This document shows positions 8,751 to 17,266 of a DNA stretch of 64,000 nt, piece after piece; position 1 is the first letter of the stretch, and every line of letters starts with the position of its first letter. Under the pieces are notes generated by a model. That model was not told the origin of the DNA, searched no databases, and worked only from the letters and a program-made list of their open reading frames with translations. The position numbers and the translations under genes are program-made. The DNA comes from Paenibacillus polysaccharolyticus (GTDB lineage: Bacteria; Bacillota; Bacilli; Paenibacillales; Paenibacillaceae): assembly GCF_900102085.1 (NCBI RefSeq), contig NZ_FMVM01000015.1:1-64000 (forward strand), read 5' to 3'.

Positions 8751-9662
8751 CTATTCGTTCCTATACTGCGCCAGACTTTGCTCTAACATCACACGAACCT
8801 GCTCCTGCAATTCCGGTGGCGATATCACCTTAACCTCGGGTCCATAGGAGAGTAGCCTACGCGCGGTAAAAGCAAACTCCGAATGCGGCACAATGCCGCA
8901 CCACTTTTGCTCTGATACGGTCTTGAATAACGCATCCGATGCCGCTATTCTTGCCCCGAATGCTGTAAATTGCAGTACAACCTCTTCGCCATCTGTGTGC
9001 GCAGCCTGTTTCAGCCATGCTTTTAGTGTAGGGACAGATTCATCGATCTGATCCAGCACTGTAAGCTGCTTTATTCGATCCACACGATATAACAATACGC
9101 GATCGTTATGACGTGCAGGCATGTACCAATACCCCTGCTCATAATAGATGCCTATGGGATTTACGGTCATCTTTTTCCAGCCACTGCGAGCGTTGTACAA
9201 AAATGAAATCACTTTCTTCTCGACTGCGGCTGTTAACAGATCCGATGTAAGGGAATCGTGGTGATCACCCGGATGTTGCATAAAAGCTATGTGTTCCCGC
9301 AGCCCTACAATCCGTTCCTGTACATCCGAAGGCAGTGTAGAGAAATACTGTTCTGCCAGATGTCCACGAATCGAACCATACGGAAAATCAGGAACCATCT
9401 CCAAATATTCAAGCATCATAAACAAACCTAATGCTTCCTGCTGCGTCAGCTGCAGAGGTGGCAAAATGCGATTGGGCAGCACACGGTATCCACCGTTAAC
9501 ACCTACCTCCGTGTATAAGGGAAAGCCCATCGCCTGTAATGCATCCAGATCACGCTGGATGGTTCGAACCGATACTTCGAATCGTTCTGCCAGCTCCCGA
9601 GCCGTGAACTTATGTCTGGAATCCATGAGGCGCATCATCGCCAGCCTGCGTTGATTCATCAT
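8751..9662 (-). CDS. YafY-type HTH/WYL transcriptional regulator
   Basis: 303 aa. An N-terminal HTH_11 winged helix (RRLAMMRLMDSRHKFTARELAERFEVSVRTIQRDLDALQ, about 5-45) is followed by GGYRVLP, then a WYL domain in the middle (VISFLYNARSGWKKMTVNPIGIYYEQGYWYMPARH) and a C-terminal WCX extension. WYL domains sense small ligands in many local regulators. SD AAGGTGG precedes the start. Directly upstream of the SD lies a 23-bp sequence that recurs before the dihydrofolate-reductase-family gene at 14 kb, so autoregulation is likely. Confidence 0.88.
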   Translation of the reverse strand: MMNQRRLAMMRLMDSRHKFTARELAERFEVSVRTIQRDLDALQAMGFPLYTEVGVNGGYRVLPNRILPPLQLTQQEALGLFMMLEYLEMVPDFPYGSIRGHLAEQYFSTLPSDVQERIVGLREHIAFMQHPGDHHDSLTSDLLTAAVEKKVISFLYNARSGWKKMTVNPIGIYYEQGYWYMPARHNDRVLLYRVDRIKQLTVLDQIDESVPTLKAWLKQAAHTDGEEVVLQFTAFGARIAASDALFKTVSEQKWCGIVPHSEFAFTARRLLSYGPEVKVISPPELQEQVRVMLEQSLAQYRNE

Positions 9663-9673
9663 ATCCCCACCTT

Positions 9674-9696
9674 AACTACGTCACTTTTTGTCATAG
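9674..9696. promoter_or_regulatory. Candidate operator of the WYL regulator (own promoter)
   Basis: AACTACGTCA-N5-TGTCATAG. It has imperfect dyad symmetry (CTACGTCA / TGTCATAG) and two GTCA boxes ten bases apart. The outer 18 positions are identical to a site at 13949-13971. Confidence 0.6.
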
Positions 9697-9841
9697 AAAA
9701 ATTGTAACATATCCGAGCTATTCCACGAACGCGAAGACGTTATAGCATCCTTGAATGATTTTGCTTTGCAGGCAGGCTCTCCGCACATAGATGTAGAATA
9801 TTAAGGCATCTACCATTAAATGTCGGGAGTTGAGACCAACA

Positions 9842-10420
9842 ATGACCAGTAAAGAAATCTTTCCTGTAAATGTACGTGAGATTATTGATTACATAGAACA
9901 TGGCGATGTATTGAAAAGGGCATATTTCCCCGTTACCGATTGCGTTACAACAGATGAAGACGCTTCTGAGGTACCAAATCCGTTTACGAATCTAGAGGAA
10001 GCCCTGCTATTTTACCAGGATCAAGATGTAGAACCACCTTATTATTTTCTATTAGACATCACCGCAGATGCCTCAGGAGATATTCCGCCCGCCTCTGGTG
10101 ATCAGGAGAAGTCACTTGCCCGAGCGTTCATTATGTATGAAGAAGAGCAAGACTTCTACGGCATAATGAAGAAAAAATTAGAGGGACAGGCCCCGGAATT
10201 GGGACTGAAGCCTGATCAACTTAACCATCTCGCTGATATCATCAGCGGTGATCTATTTCAGATTGCGAGAGCCCGATTGTTATGCAAGGAGCCACATCCG
10301 TATTTTGAAGAGATGTTCAATGTCTATAAAAATCAAGGACTACCTGTGGGCTGGATCGGCAGCGAATCTGCCAGTGAAGGGCACTTCGTCATCTACACTC
10401 GTCCGAGACAGGAGAGATGA
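9842..10420 (+). CDS. Hypothetical protein, coupled to an MBL-fold hydrolase
   Basis: About 192 aa, acidic, cytoplasmic, no recognisable domain. The start is set at ATG 9842 because GGGAG (9825-9829) lies upstream; the TTG at 9830 directly abuts that SD. The C-terminal stretch (HPYFEEMFNVYKNQGLPVGWIGS) ends in GHFVIYTR, a compact closing motif I have seen in small uncharacterised Firmicute proteins but cannot name. Its stop overlaps the ATG of the next gene (ATGATG overlap), so the two are translationally coupled and probably work together. Confidence 0.6.
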   Translation: MTSKEIFPVNVREIIDYIEHGDVLKRAYFPVTDCVTTDEDASEVPNPFTNLEEALLFYQDQDVEPPYYFLLDITADASGDIPPASGDQEKSLARAFIMYEEEQDFYGIMKKKLEGQAPELGLKPDQLNHLADIISGDLFQIARARLLCKEPHPYFEEMFNVYKNQGLPVGWIGSESASEGHFVIYTRPRQER

Positions 10421-11388
10421 TGTTGAGAGACCGGATTGCAGCCTTTCGAGGCTCCAGGCATTTTGAATTAAAATATGTCACGGATCACGTCATTGCGGCC
10501 ATTGCGGTTCCAGGAACAGGATCATTAGGGAATGCAACCATCATTAATCTGGGCGATGCAACAATGGTCGTGGATACTTTCCTGACCCCGCAGGCCGCAT
10601 CCGACCTGAAAGAAGCAGCCACTTCTATTACAGGGAAACCGGTAACCTACGTTGTAAATACACATTGGCACAGTGATCATACCTCTGGAAATCAAGTGTT
10701 TGTACCCGAAGCTCTCATCATCTCGACAACGGCTACCCGCGAGATTATGGATACCTTTTCAAGACAAAGAATAGCTCAATATCGGGAGAATACGGAGCAG
10801 ATGAATCAGGCGATTCATCAACAAGAAATACAACTGCAGCAAGAGACCGATGAAAAGTTAAAACGAGAGATGGCCTGGGATAATGCCAGTGACCGTGAGT
10901 TTATGCAGATGCTCCCCGATCTGGTACATACCGTTCCCACGATAACCTTTGATCAACAGCTGGTGATTCACGGTAGTCAATGCAGCGTTCAGATCCTTAC
11001 TTTGGGCGGGGGACATACCCAGAGTGACACGATCCTGTATATTCCTGAAGAGAAAATCGTTATTACAGGAGATCTGGTCCTGTCCAAACACCATCCGGTT
11101 TTGGCTAATGCCAACCCGCAGGAGTGGCGGCGTATATTGGAACAGATCGAGCAGCTTGGGGTGGAGACAATCATTCCCGGGCATGGAGATGTATGCTCTC
11201 TGCAAGAGCTTCATGATGTGAAAGGATATATTCAGGATATGCTGGCTCTGGTGACAGAAGCCGTGAAGACCAAACAATCTATAGATGATATTGAAGTACC
11301 ACACAACTATAAGGAATGGTCGTTTACAACCTACTTCAAATCGAATTTAAGCAAAATTCACACGCTTATCACGGAGTCAGAAACATAA
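10417..11388 (+). CDS. Metallo-beta-lactamase-fold hydrolase
   Basis: 323 aa. The zinc-binding signature HWHSDH is at 83-88, followed by GGGHTQSD (third metal His), TGDLV (bridging Asp) and PGHG (last His). This is a complete MBL metal site. A long coiled helix (about 120-150, rich in Q/E) is inserted after the second strand. No signal peptide is visible, so it is probably cytoplasmic. The substrate is unknown; B1 beta-lactamases look different and are exported. ATG 10417 or 10420 could be the start; GGAGAG lies just before. Confidence 0.82.
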   Translation: MMLRDRIAAFRGSRHFELKYVTDHVIAAIAVPGTGSLGNATIINLGDATMVVDTFLTPQAASDLKEAATSITGKPVTYVVNTHWHSDHTSGNQVFVPEALIISTTATREIMDTFSRQRIAQYRENTEQMNQAIHQQEIQLQQETDEKLKREMAWDNASDREFMQMLPDLVHTVPTITFDQQLVIHGSQCSVQILTLGGGHTQSDTILYIPEEKIVITGDLVLSKHHPVLANANPQEWRRILEQIEQLGVETIIPGHGDVCSLQELHDVKGYIQDMLALVTEAVKTKQSIDDIEVPHNYKEWSFTTYFKSNLSKIHTLITESET

Positions 11389-11431
11389 ATAGTGTAGTTT
11401 ATAAAATTTTGAAATTTGCATAAAATCAACA

Positions 11432-11460
11432 TTGAATTATTTTCCATTACAGGGTATGGT
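11432..11460 (+). promoter_or_regulatory. Candidate promoter of the leader-RsgA-APH operon
   Basis: TTGAAT, a 17-nt spacer and TATGGT. It would start a leader RNA of about 300 nt before the RsgA-like gene. Confidence 0.45.
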
Positions 11461-11510
11461 TAAGAAGCTTAGCGATAAGCAAGTTCCTTACACGAAGGGA
11501 GAGGTTTTAT

Positions 11511-11549
11511 ATGGCTGCTACTTATATGAATATGGTGGTTCAGTATTAA
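11511..11549 (+). CDS. 12-aa leader peptide upstream of the RsgA-like gene
   Basis: Reads MAATYMNMVVQY and ends in TAA. A strong purine-rich SD (AAGGGAGAGG, 11495-11504) is correctly spaced before the ATG. It is followed by a hairpin and two intrinsic terminators, and only then by the GTPase gene. This order (tiny frame with a good SD, then terminators) is that of ribosome-mediated transcription attenuators such as those of vmlR or lmo0919. Translation of the leader is inferred, not shown. Confidence 0.65.
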   Translation: MAATYMNMVVQY

Positions 11550-11578
11550 AACCGAATAGCTGGCATATCTGAAAAAAG

Positions 11579-11592
11579 CGGGACGACTCCCG
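11579..11592 (+). promoter_or_regulatory. First leader hairpin
   Basis: CGGGA-CGAC-TCCCG, 30 nt after the leader stop codon. The downstream CGTAT (11591-11595) could instead pair with ATACG in the first terminator, a possible antiterminator. Confidence 0.4.
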
Positions 11593-11643
11593 TATTCTTT
11601 GTTATGCCATCCAAAGTAACCTTTCGTGAATATTGCTGTTTGC

Positions 11644-11670
11644 AGATACGATGAAGGTCGTATCTTTTTT
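11644..11670 (+). terminator. Leader terminator 1
   Basis: AGATACGA-TGAAGG-TCGTATCT with six T residues. It lies upstream of the operon's first large gene, so it should be conditional. Confidence 0.75.
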
Positions 11671-11678
11671 GCGTCCTG

Positions 11679-11728
11679 ATGCCGCAGAACAGTAGCTTCT
11701 TAAGAGGCTGCTTGTTTGCGGCATTTTT
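11679..11728 (+). terminator. Leader terminator 2
   Basis: Outer stem ATGCCGCA / TGCGGCAT with an inner stem AGTAGC / GCTGCT, followed by TTTTT. The tail and next bases (TTTTTGCGTCC) repeat those after terminator 1. Confidence 0.75.
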
Positions 11729-11768
11729 GCGTCCAAAAACAACATTTAAAGGAGCTAACCTTATACCC

Positions 11769-12842
11769 ATGATGAATTTAAAAACCTACGGATATATCGA
11801 AACAGAAGAGGTCCCCGATGGATTAATACCTGGAAGAATCACAGAACTTCGGCGGGAGCAATTCACGGTCATGACAGAGCTCGGTGAAGTCACCGCAGTA
11901 TTGAAAGGTTCATTTTATTATCAGGCGGATATGCCAACCGACTTCCCTTGTGTGGGGGATTTTGTCCTGCTGCGCCACAACGATATCGGTGATTCCCTGA
12001 TTGTTAAGGTGCTGCCCCGAAGGTCCAAATTCTCGCGTGCAGACTATGCAGGCCATGCTGCAGGCTATGCCAAAACGATATTGGAGCAGGTTGTCGCCAC
12101 CAATTTCGATGTCGTATTTATCCTGACTTCGTTGAACCAAGATTTCAATGTGAATCGCATTCTGCGTTACCTGACACAAGCCAGACAAAGCGGTGGTAAA
12201 CCGGTCATCATTTTGACCAAGGCAGACCTCGTTACAGAAGATCATGCCATGCTCACGGAAGTTAAACAAAGGATCTCCGATGTACCTGTTCACGTGATCA
12301 GCAGTCATACTCGCTTGGGGCTGAACGAACTGGACACTTATCTAGCACCAGGTCAAACCGTTGTATTTCTCGGCATGTCTGGCGTGGGTAAATCCTCTCT
12401 GCTCAATGCATTAATTGAAAATGACGTCATGAGAGTGCAGGCCATACGGGAGGACGACAGCCGTGGACGCCATACCACAACACATCGTCAACTCTTTATG
12501 TTGCCTTCGGGCGCAATGGTTATTGATACGCCTGGCATGCGTGAGCTTGGGCTTTTCGATGCTGACGAAGGTATTCATGCAAGCTTTGCCAATGTCGAAG
12601 CATTATTCGCTCAGTGCCGCTTTACTGATTGCCGCCATCAGACCGAGCCTGGATGTGCAGTTCTCTCAGCACTCGCGGACGGTTCATTACAGCATGAACG
12701 GTGGGAGAATTATATTTCCCAGCAGTCAGAGAACAAGTATGTACAACACAAAACGAACTACCTCATCGAAAAAAGAGCAAAAAACAAAATCAACAGGATT
12801 CAGAGTAAACAAACCAACAAAAGCGGAGGTCGGAAGAAATGA
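11769..12842 (+). CDS. rsgA: RsgA-like circularly permuted ribosome GTPase
   Basis: 357 aa from the ATG at 11769 (SD AAAGGAG 14 nt upstream; ATG 11772 is possible). OB-like N-terminus, then the permuted GTPase order: G4 TKAD at 150-153, G1 GMSGVGKSS at 202-210, G3 DTPG at 253-256. A C-terminal zinc knuckle follows (C283, C288, H290, C296) and then a lysine-rich tail. RsgA acts in late 30S assembly. Its position behind a leader-peptide attenuator and coupled to an APH-like gene suggests an inducible extra copy rather than the housekeeping one; that is an inference, since the rest of the genome is not seen. Confidence 0.85.
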   Translation: MMNLKTYGYIETEEVPDGLIPGRITELRREQFTVMTELGEVTAVLKGSFYYQADMPTDFPCVGDFVLLRHNDIGDSLIVKVLPRRSKFSRADYAGHAAGYAKTILEQVVATNFDVVFILTSLNQDFNVNRILRYLTQARQSGGKPVIILTKADLVTEDHAMLTEVKQRISDVPVHVISSHTRLGLNELDTYLAPGQTVVFLGMSGVGKSSLLNALIENDVMRVQAIREDDSRGRHTTTHRQLFMLPSGAMVIDTPGMRELGLFDADEGIHASFANVEALFAQCRFTDCRHQTEPGCAVLSALADGSLQHERWENYISQQSENKYVQHKTNYLIEKRAKNKINRIQSKQTNKSGGRKK

Positions 12843-13873
12843 ATAAGACGAAGATGACGAAAATAAAGATGCAAACGTTAACTCATGTTTTAAACCAATA
12901 TTTTAAGAAGAACATTATTGTAGCGGACTATCATACAACCACTCTACATGGCGGAACTGTGGGTAACGTCAATCTGGTAACAGGAACAGCCGAAACCGAA
13001 GATGGCCAAAAGTTTCCTTACCAACTTGTACTGAAGGTTCAGAAACAATGGGAACGTTATAATGATCCCGGCTCCTGGCGCCGGGAATATGATCTGTACA
13101 TGTCTGACCTCGAAAAAACATTCTCGGAAACCTTTCGCTGGCCCACATGTTATTACGCGGAGATGAATGCCGAGGAAAATGAATTTCAGCTGTGGCTGGA
13201 ATATATCGATGGCGTATCTGGTCTTGATCTATCTGTTGACATGGTTGAACAGGCTGCGCTGGAATTAGGGCGTTATCAAGGTAAGCTATACGCAGAACAG
13301 CCCGCAGTGCTGAAGAGTCTGAACAACCTGAGCCATGCCGATCTCATGAAAAATACGTATCTGCACTATCGCTCATGGCCTGTCGTTTATGATTACATCC
13401 GTTCTGAAGACTGCGAATTCCCACTCCATATCCGGCAAATGTTGATCGATATGGATGAACACTCGGACGAAATGTTCGCTCGTATCGAACAGTTGCCACT
13501 TGTGTTAAACCATCGGGATTTCTGGGTGACCAATCTGATCTATGCCGATGGAAACATCGCACTCATCGATTGGGATACATCGGGGTGGGGATACTTTGGA
13601 GAGGATATCGCAAGCCTGGTTGCCGATGAGTGTGATATTGAGCATATGGTGGAATATTATCAGCGCTGTGTTCCTGCGTATTATAAGGGCTTTGCGGAAT
13701 ATGCCGATGCTCCCCCACTCGCCGATCACTGTGTACACGAGATGATTCTGTTCGTGTTCGGATACAGACTTGTCGAGGGTTATGTACATGCCGAGTCCGA
13801 TGCGGCGAAGGAAGAAAACCTGCATATACTCCAGAAAATCTATGAAATGAAATATAGCCTGCTACAGGGATAA
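12839..13873 (+). CDS. Aminoglycoside phosphotransferase (APH)-like kinase
   Basis: 344 aa. The APH/choline-kinase catalytic loop HRDFWVTN is visible (H225, D227, N232), followed by IDWD with metal-binding D244 and D246. The N-lobe strand (YQLVLKVQKQ) holds the probable ATP-binding Lys. The ATG overlaps the stop of the RsgA-like gene by four bases, with GGAGG upstream, so the two are co-translated. The substrate could be an antibiotic or a metabolite; the family is broad. The pairing with an attenuator-controlled ribosome GTPase favours a ribosome-targeting antibiotic, but this is inference. Confidence 0.8.
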   Translation: MNKTKMTKIKMQTLTHVLNQYFKKNIIVADYHTTTLHGGTVGNVNLVTGTAETEDGQKFPYQLVLKVQKQWERYNDPGSWRREYDLYMSDLEKTFSETFRWPTCYYAEMNAEENEFQLWLEYIDGVSGLDLSVDMVEQAALELGRYQGKLYAEQPAVLKSLNNLSHADLMKNTYLHYRSWPVVYDYIRSEDCEFPLHIRQMLIDMDEHSDEMFARIEQLPLVLNHRDFWVTNLIYADGNIALIDWDTSGWGYFGEDIASLVADECDIEHMVEYYQRCVPAYYKGFAEYADAPPLADHCVHEMILFVFGYRLVEGYVHAESDAAKEENLHILQKIYEMKYSLLQG

Positions 13874-13948
13874 ACGGTGCGGTAGTTCATTGCTTATCCA
13901 TGCTTCCAGGCTCCCTCCTTGGCTGTACTTTAAGTAAATAAGCATTTA

Positions 13949-13971
13949 AACTACGTCAAGTATTGTCATAG
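13949..13971. promoter_or_regulatory. Second copy of the WYL-type operator
   Basis: AACTACGTCA-N5-TGTCATAG, identical at its outer 18 positions to the site at 9674-9696 and 45 nt before the dihydrofolate-reductase-family start. TTGTCA inside it could serve as a -35 box. Confidence 0.6.
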
Positions 13972-14015
13972 TTATGGTGTATCTTACAGGTATCACAGGA
14001 AGGGAGCGATGAACG

Positions 14016-14597
14016 ATGAATACTTCTAATTCAAAAACGATTCTTTACATTGCCATGAGCCTGGATGGATATATTGCCCGATTGGATGGTACGTTCGATT
14101 GGTTGCTTGATGTGGAAGGTGATGGCGGCGATAACGGCTATGCCACATTCTATGAAACGATTGGCAGTGTGGTTATGGGGCGTTCCTCGTACGAGGCAGT
14201 GCTTACCATGCCGGGAGACTTCCCTTATGCAGATCGTCCGACTTATGTGCTTTCTCGCTCAGAACAACCACCTGCACCGCATGTACAATTCACAACCGAG
14301 AGCGTAAAAACACTCATTCCCCAGCTGAAACAGTCTTTCGAGGGAGATGTTTGGATTTTAGGCGGAGGCCAGCTTGTTCAATCTGTGATCGAGCAGCAAT
14401 TACTGGATGAGATTGAGGTGGCTATTATCCCGAAAGTACTGGGTGAAGGTATTCCCTTATTTCCAATGGGCACCGTACCGACCCTGCTGAAAACGATTCG
14501 TACCCAGACGCTTGGACAGATTATATCCATCCGTTATGAGGTGCAATGCCATCTTGCAACAGAGGGTTCATTAGAATTAAACGACCAGACTCGATAA
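14016..14597 (+). CDS. Dihydrofolate reductase family protein (RibD C-terminal type)
   Basis: 193 aa. It begins with the hallmark ILYIAMSLDGYIAR, followed by VVMGRSSYEAVL, PTYVLSR and the cofactor loop DVWILGGGQLVQSVIEQQLLDEIEVAIIPKVLGEGIPLFP. These are features of the RibD-C/YwjB-like reductase family, which binds NADPH. The substrate is unknown and it is not the housekeeping FolA. SD AAGGGAG precedes the ATG. The upstream operator links it to the WYL regulator 4 kb away. Confidence 0.85.
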   Translation: MNTSNSKTILYIAMSLDGYIARLDGTFDWLLDVEGDGGDNGYATFYETIGSVVMGRSSYEAVLTMPGDFPYADRPTYVLSRSEQPPAPHVQFTTESVKTLIPQLKQSFEGDVWILGGGQLVQSVIEQQLLDEIEVAIIPKVLGEGIPLFPMGTVPTLLKTIRTQTLGQIISIRYEVQCHLATEGSLELNDQTR

Positions 14598-14605
14598 AAA
14601 CAACT

Positions 14606-14650
14606 CGAAGAAGACCGCACAGCGTCCTGCTGCGCGGTCTTTCTTCGTTA
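14606..14650 (+). terminator. Intrinsic terminator after the DHFR-family gene
   Basis: AAGACCGC / GCGGTCTT stem extended by CGAAG / CTTCG, with a U-rich 3-prime side (TTTCTTCGTT). It could work on both strands, as the esterase gene converges. Confidence 0.65.
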
Positions 14651-14719
14651 CCCTTGGGTATATAACAACCATTGGGAGAATCTATATAAGTTGGAGAGTT
14701 CATTTACACAACTTGTATA

Positions 14720-15847
14720 TTATAGAATTCGCCGAATGTACTCTGTTAAAACATCAGCCGACCGGCGATGTGATTGATCGCCAGGGTGTGACCTTGCGCC
14801 CATCGTTTCCTCGGTCGTATTTGGCAACTGAAGGATCGACACAGCATGATCTCTTGTTTGCCCGTGATAGGCATCCACCGCACGGTAGATGGCGGGAAGC
14901 AGAGAAGATCCAAGCATGCCATACGCCCAGATGATATGCGCTTGCGGGTTATTTTTTCGCAGCTTGATCAGAAAGCGCTCCACTGCATTCTCGAACTTGG
15001 CCAAGTCCGCCTCATGATACGTCCCGTCTCCGTTGAGGCGTTGCTTGTACACTTGTCCTGTGATTGGATCTGTCCACGCTGGAGACTGGAATGCACCATC
15101 GTCATTGCTACCCAGATTGACTACAATAACATCAGGCTGCCAGGAGCTAAAATCATGTGGCTCTAACGCGCCAAGTTGCTCATTTTGCTCTCCCTTCAGC
15201 AGACCGCAGACCTGTTCATAATACGCCGGAATATTGCCATTCGGATTGTTGTCCCAACTGCTCAGCACGCCCCATCCGCTCTGAGAAATGACACGGTACT
15301 CTGCATCTAAGGCCTCAGCCGTCATGAACGTATAATTGTGTAGTGCACTGAACCACATGGGTACCCAGTCCTCTTCTGTCTTCGCCCCAATTGCTCCTTC
15401 TCCCGAGGTAATGCTATCTCCGATAAACTCGATTTTAAGAGGTTTCTCTTCTACAGGTAGGAACGTGCCATCCGCCTTCACCGCATGAAACTGCAGACTG
15501 TTGCTCAGGTCACCACTCATCGCCTGTACATCCTTGATGATACGCACATTTTTGACCGCATTGGGGTTCATGCCACGAAATACACAGATCCAGGCTCTAC
15601 CCCTGGTTAACATCTGACGGCTTACCGGAACACCATTGATAACAATGCTGATCCAGGGCTCAAGCAGATCATAGGAAGATTCTATTTCAACCCAAAATTC
15701 CGCACCCTGTACGTTCAATTCGGCTGCACTACCTGTCCAAAACAAGGTCAATGGTGACCGCACGGTCGTAGTTCTACCGTGTATTTTTACATGCGGCACA
15801 TTCGAAATAGCGATAACCTCTAATTCTTCATTGGAGCTGTTACTCAT
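14720..15847 (-). CDS. SGNH/GDSL-type esterase, CE2-like architecture
   Basis: About 375 aa. Start set at ATG 15847, which has AGGAGGG 6 nt upstream; the upstream TTG at 15865 lies in front of that SD. An N-terminal beta-sandwich (about 1-140) precedes an SGNH hydrolase domain with the nucleophile in EFIGDSITSG, VVNLGSNDD (block III Asn) and HPGDQSH near the end with the catalytic Asp/His. This two-domain order matches carbohydrate esterase family 2 and related deacetylases. No signal peptide, so it probably works on imported oligosaccharides. It follows a small unknown gene by 33 nt. Confidence 0.78.
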   Translation of the reverse strand: MSNSSNEELEVIAISNVPHVKIHGRTTTVRSPLTLFWTGSAAELNVQGAEFWVEIESSYDLLEPWISIVINGVPVSRQMLTRGRAWICVFRGMNPNAVKNVRIIKDVQAMSGDLSNSLQFHAVKADGTFLPVEEKPLKIEFIGDSITSGEGAIGAKTEEDWVPMWFSALHNYTFMTAEALDAEYRVISQSGWGVLSSWDNNPNGNIPAYYEQVCGLLKGEQNEQLGALEPHDFSSWQPDVIVVNLGSNDDGAFQSPAWTDPITGQVYKQRLNGDGTYHEADLAKFENAVERFLIKLRKNNPQAHIIWAYGMLGSSLLPAIYRAVDAYHGQTRDHAVSILQLPNTTEETMGARSHPGDQSHRRSADVLTEYIRRIL

Positions 15848-15880
15848 AGGAACCCTCCTGTTCAATTCATGGTTATATTC

Positions 15881-16288
15881 TCACTTATCGGATACTACCA
15901 CCCGGAATGGAGCATGCCCTGTTTCCGCATGAAGAAGCTGTGTGGGTTTGCGCAGACGCAGACTGCAGATCAGTCTAAATATAGCCCGCTTCTGTTCAAC
16001 TTCCACCAATGAAACATCAATCCATAGAGGAACCAACGGGGCATGCCAGCATAGGAGATCCACTGCCTCATCCACTGTAAAGTGTCGATGCTCTACATTC
16101 TGCGGAGCAAGCACAACCAGCCGCATCATCTCGTCTGCACCGTTCAGCGATTTGTCCAGTTCGGGAGCAGGTTCAATGAGCAAGCCCATCTCATCATACT
16201 CCAGTTGGTCCCGCTCCCTAATCTCATCGATGGCCTGTAACAGATGTGCTCGGAAGATTACTTTATCCATCTGAGTTATTCGCTCCAT
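15881..16288 (-). CDS. Hypothetical protein upstream of the esterase
   Basis: 135 aa from ATG 16288, which has GGGAGGG 9 nt before it. The longer frame to 16462 has no ribosome binding site and an unlikely hydrophobic N-terminus. No known domain is recognised; the protein is alpha/beta with LIEPAPELDKSLNG in the middle and a basic C-terminus. It probably shares a transcript with the esterase. Confidence 0.55.
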   Translation of the reverse strand: MERITQMDKVIFRAHLLQAIDEIRERDQLEYDEMGLLIEPAPELDKSLNGADEMMRLVVLAPQNVEHRHFTVDEAVDLLCWHAPLVPLWIDVSLVEVEQKRAIFRLICSLRLRKPTQLLHAETGHAPFRVVVSDK

Positions 16289-16543
16289 AAACCCATGCCC
16301 TCCCTGGTCATGATATGTACTGACACAACTGATGAATCTATCTATATGTTTACACGGATACTCCAACTTATATAGACCTTTTATAATTATTATGCACAAC
16401 AGCAAAAATCCCCTGCAAGCAACCCTGTTCAAGTTCATCATATCAGATGTGCTCAAGTCCATGGTTTGCCCGTAAGGGATATTTTCTTTTATTTTTGATT
16501 ATCGGAGGAGAAAGGTAGCCTTTTCCGGCTTCTCTTCTGCGCG

Positions 16544-17266
16544 TTACAGCACCTTACCCAGGAATGCCTTGGTTCGCTCATGACGCGTATTCTGAAAAAG
16601 TTCCTCCGGTGTGCCTTCTTCGACAATATAACCGCCGTCCATGAAGATCACCCGATCTGCGACCTCACGGGCAAAGCCCATCTCATGTGTCACAACAATC
16701 ATCGTGATTCCTTCATGCGCAAGGTTTTTCATGACTTGCAGCACTTCCCCGACCATCTCGGGATCAAGAGCCGAGGTAGGCTCATCAAACAACATCACAC
16801 TCGGATTCATGGCGAGTGCGCGCGCAATAGCTACACGTTGTTGCTGTCCACCGGACAGCTGATCGGGATAGGCATCTTTTTTCTGAGACAGCCCTACCTT
16901 ACCAAGCAGTTCCATTGCTTTTTTCTCATTTTCGGCTTTGCTCAGCTTCCGGATATGTTTGGGCGCCAGCATGATGTTCTCCAGCACGGTCAGATGTGGA
17001 AACAGATTGAACTGCTGGAATACCATGCCCACATTCGTGCGCAGCTCGTCGATATTGGTCTTCGGGGAGGTAACCTCCACCTCGCCAATCATGACCTTGC
17101 CTGACGTGACCTCCTCCAGTAGATTGAGGCAGCGCAAGAAAGTACTTTTGCCAGACCCCGAAGGACCAATGACACATACTACTTCCTGCTCCCGAATCGT
17201 TGTGGAGATATCCTTCAGCACCTCGTTCGCACCAAACTGCTTTCTTAAGTTCTCTACAATAATCAT
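16544..17266 (-). CDS. glnQ: Polar amino acid ABC transporter ATP-binding protein (GlnQ type)
   Basis: 240 aa, the standard size. Walker A GPSGSGKST is near 34-42, the Q-loop at VFQQFNLF, the signature LSGGQQQRVAIARAL, Walker B VMLFDEPTSALDPE and the H-loop VTHEMGF. All are intact. It drives import through the permease encoded just upstream (4-nt overlap). Together with the binding protein and the adjacent GlnK/GlnL-type system, glutamine or a related amino acid is the most likely substrate, though specificity is not proven. Confidence 0.88.
   Translation of the reverse strand: MIIVENLRKQFGANEVLKDISTTIREQEVVCVIGPSGSGKSTFLRCLNLLEEVTSGKVMIGEVEVTSPKTNIDELRTNVGMVFQQFNLFPHLTVLENIMLAPKHIRKLSKAENEKKAMELLGKVGLSQKKDAYPDQLSGGQQQRVAIARALAMNPSVMLFDEPTSALDPEMVGEVLQVMKNLAHEGITMIVVTHEMGFAREVADRVIFMDGGYIVEEGTPEELFQNTRHERTKAFLGKVL

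Noticed and set aside
8534..8833. Plus-strand frame across the CD3324 leader
   Set aside because: No ribosome site; the minus-strand leader peptide and hairpins account for the sequence.
11389..11768. T-box or metabolite riboswitch before the RsgA-like gene
   Set aside because: No T-box sequence (GGGTGGNACCGCG-like) and no known riboswitch core was found; the small frame with a strong SD explains the terminators better.
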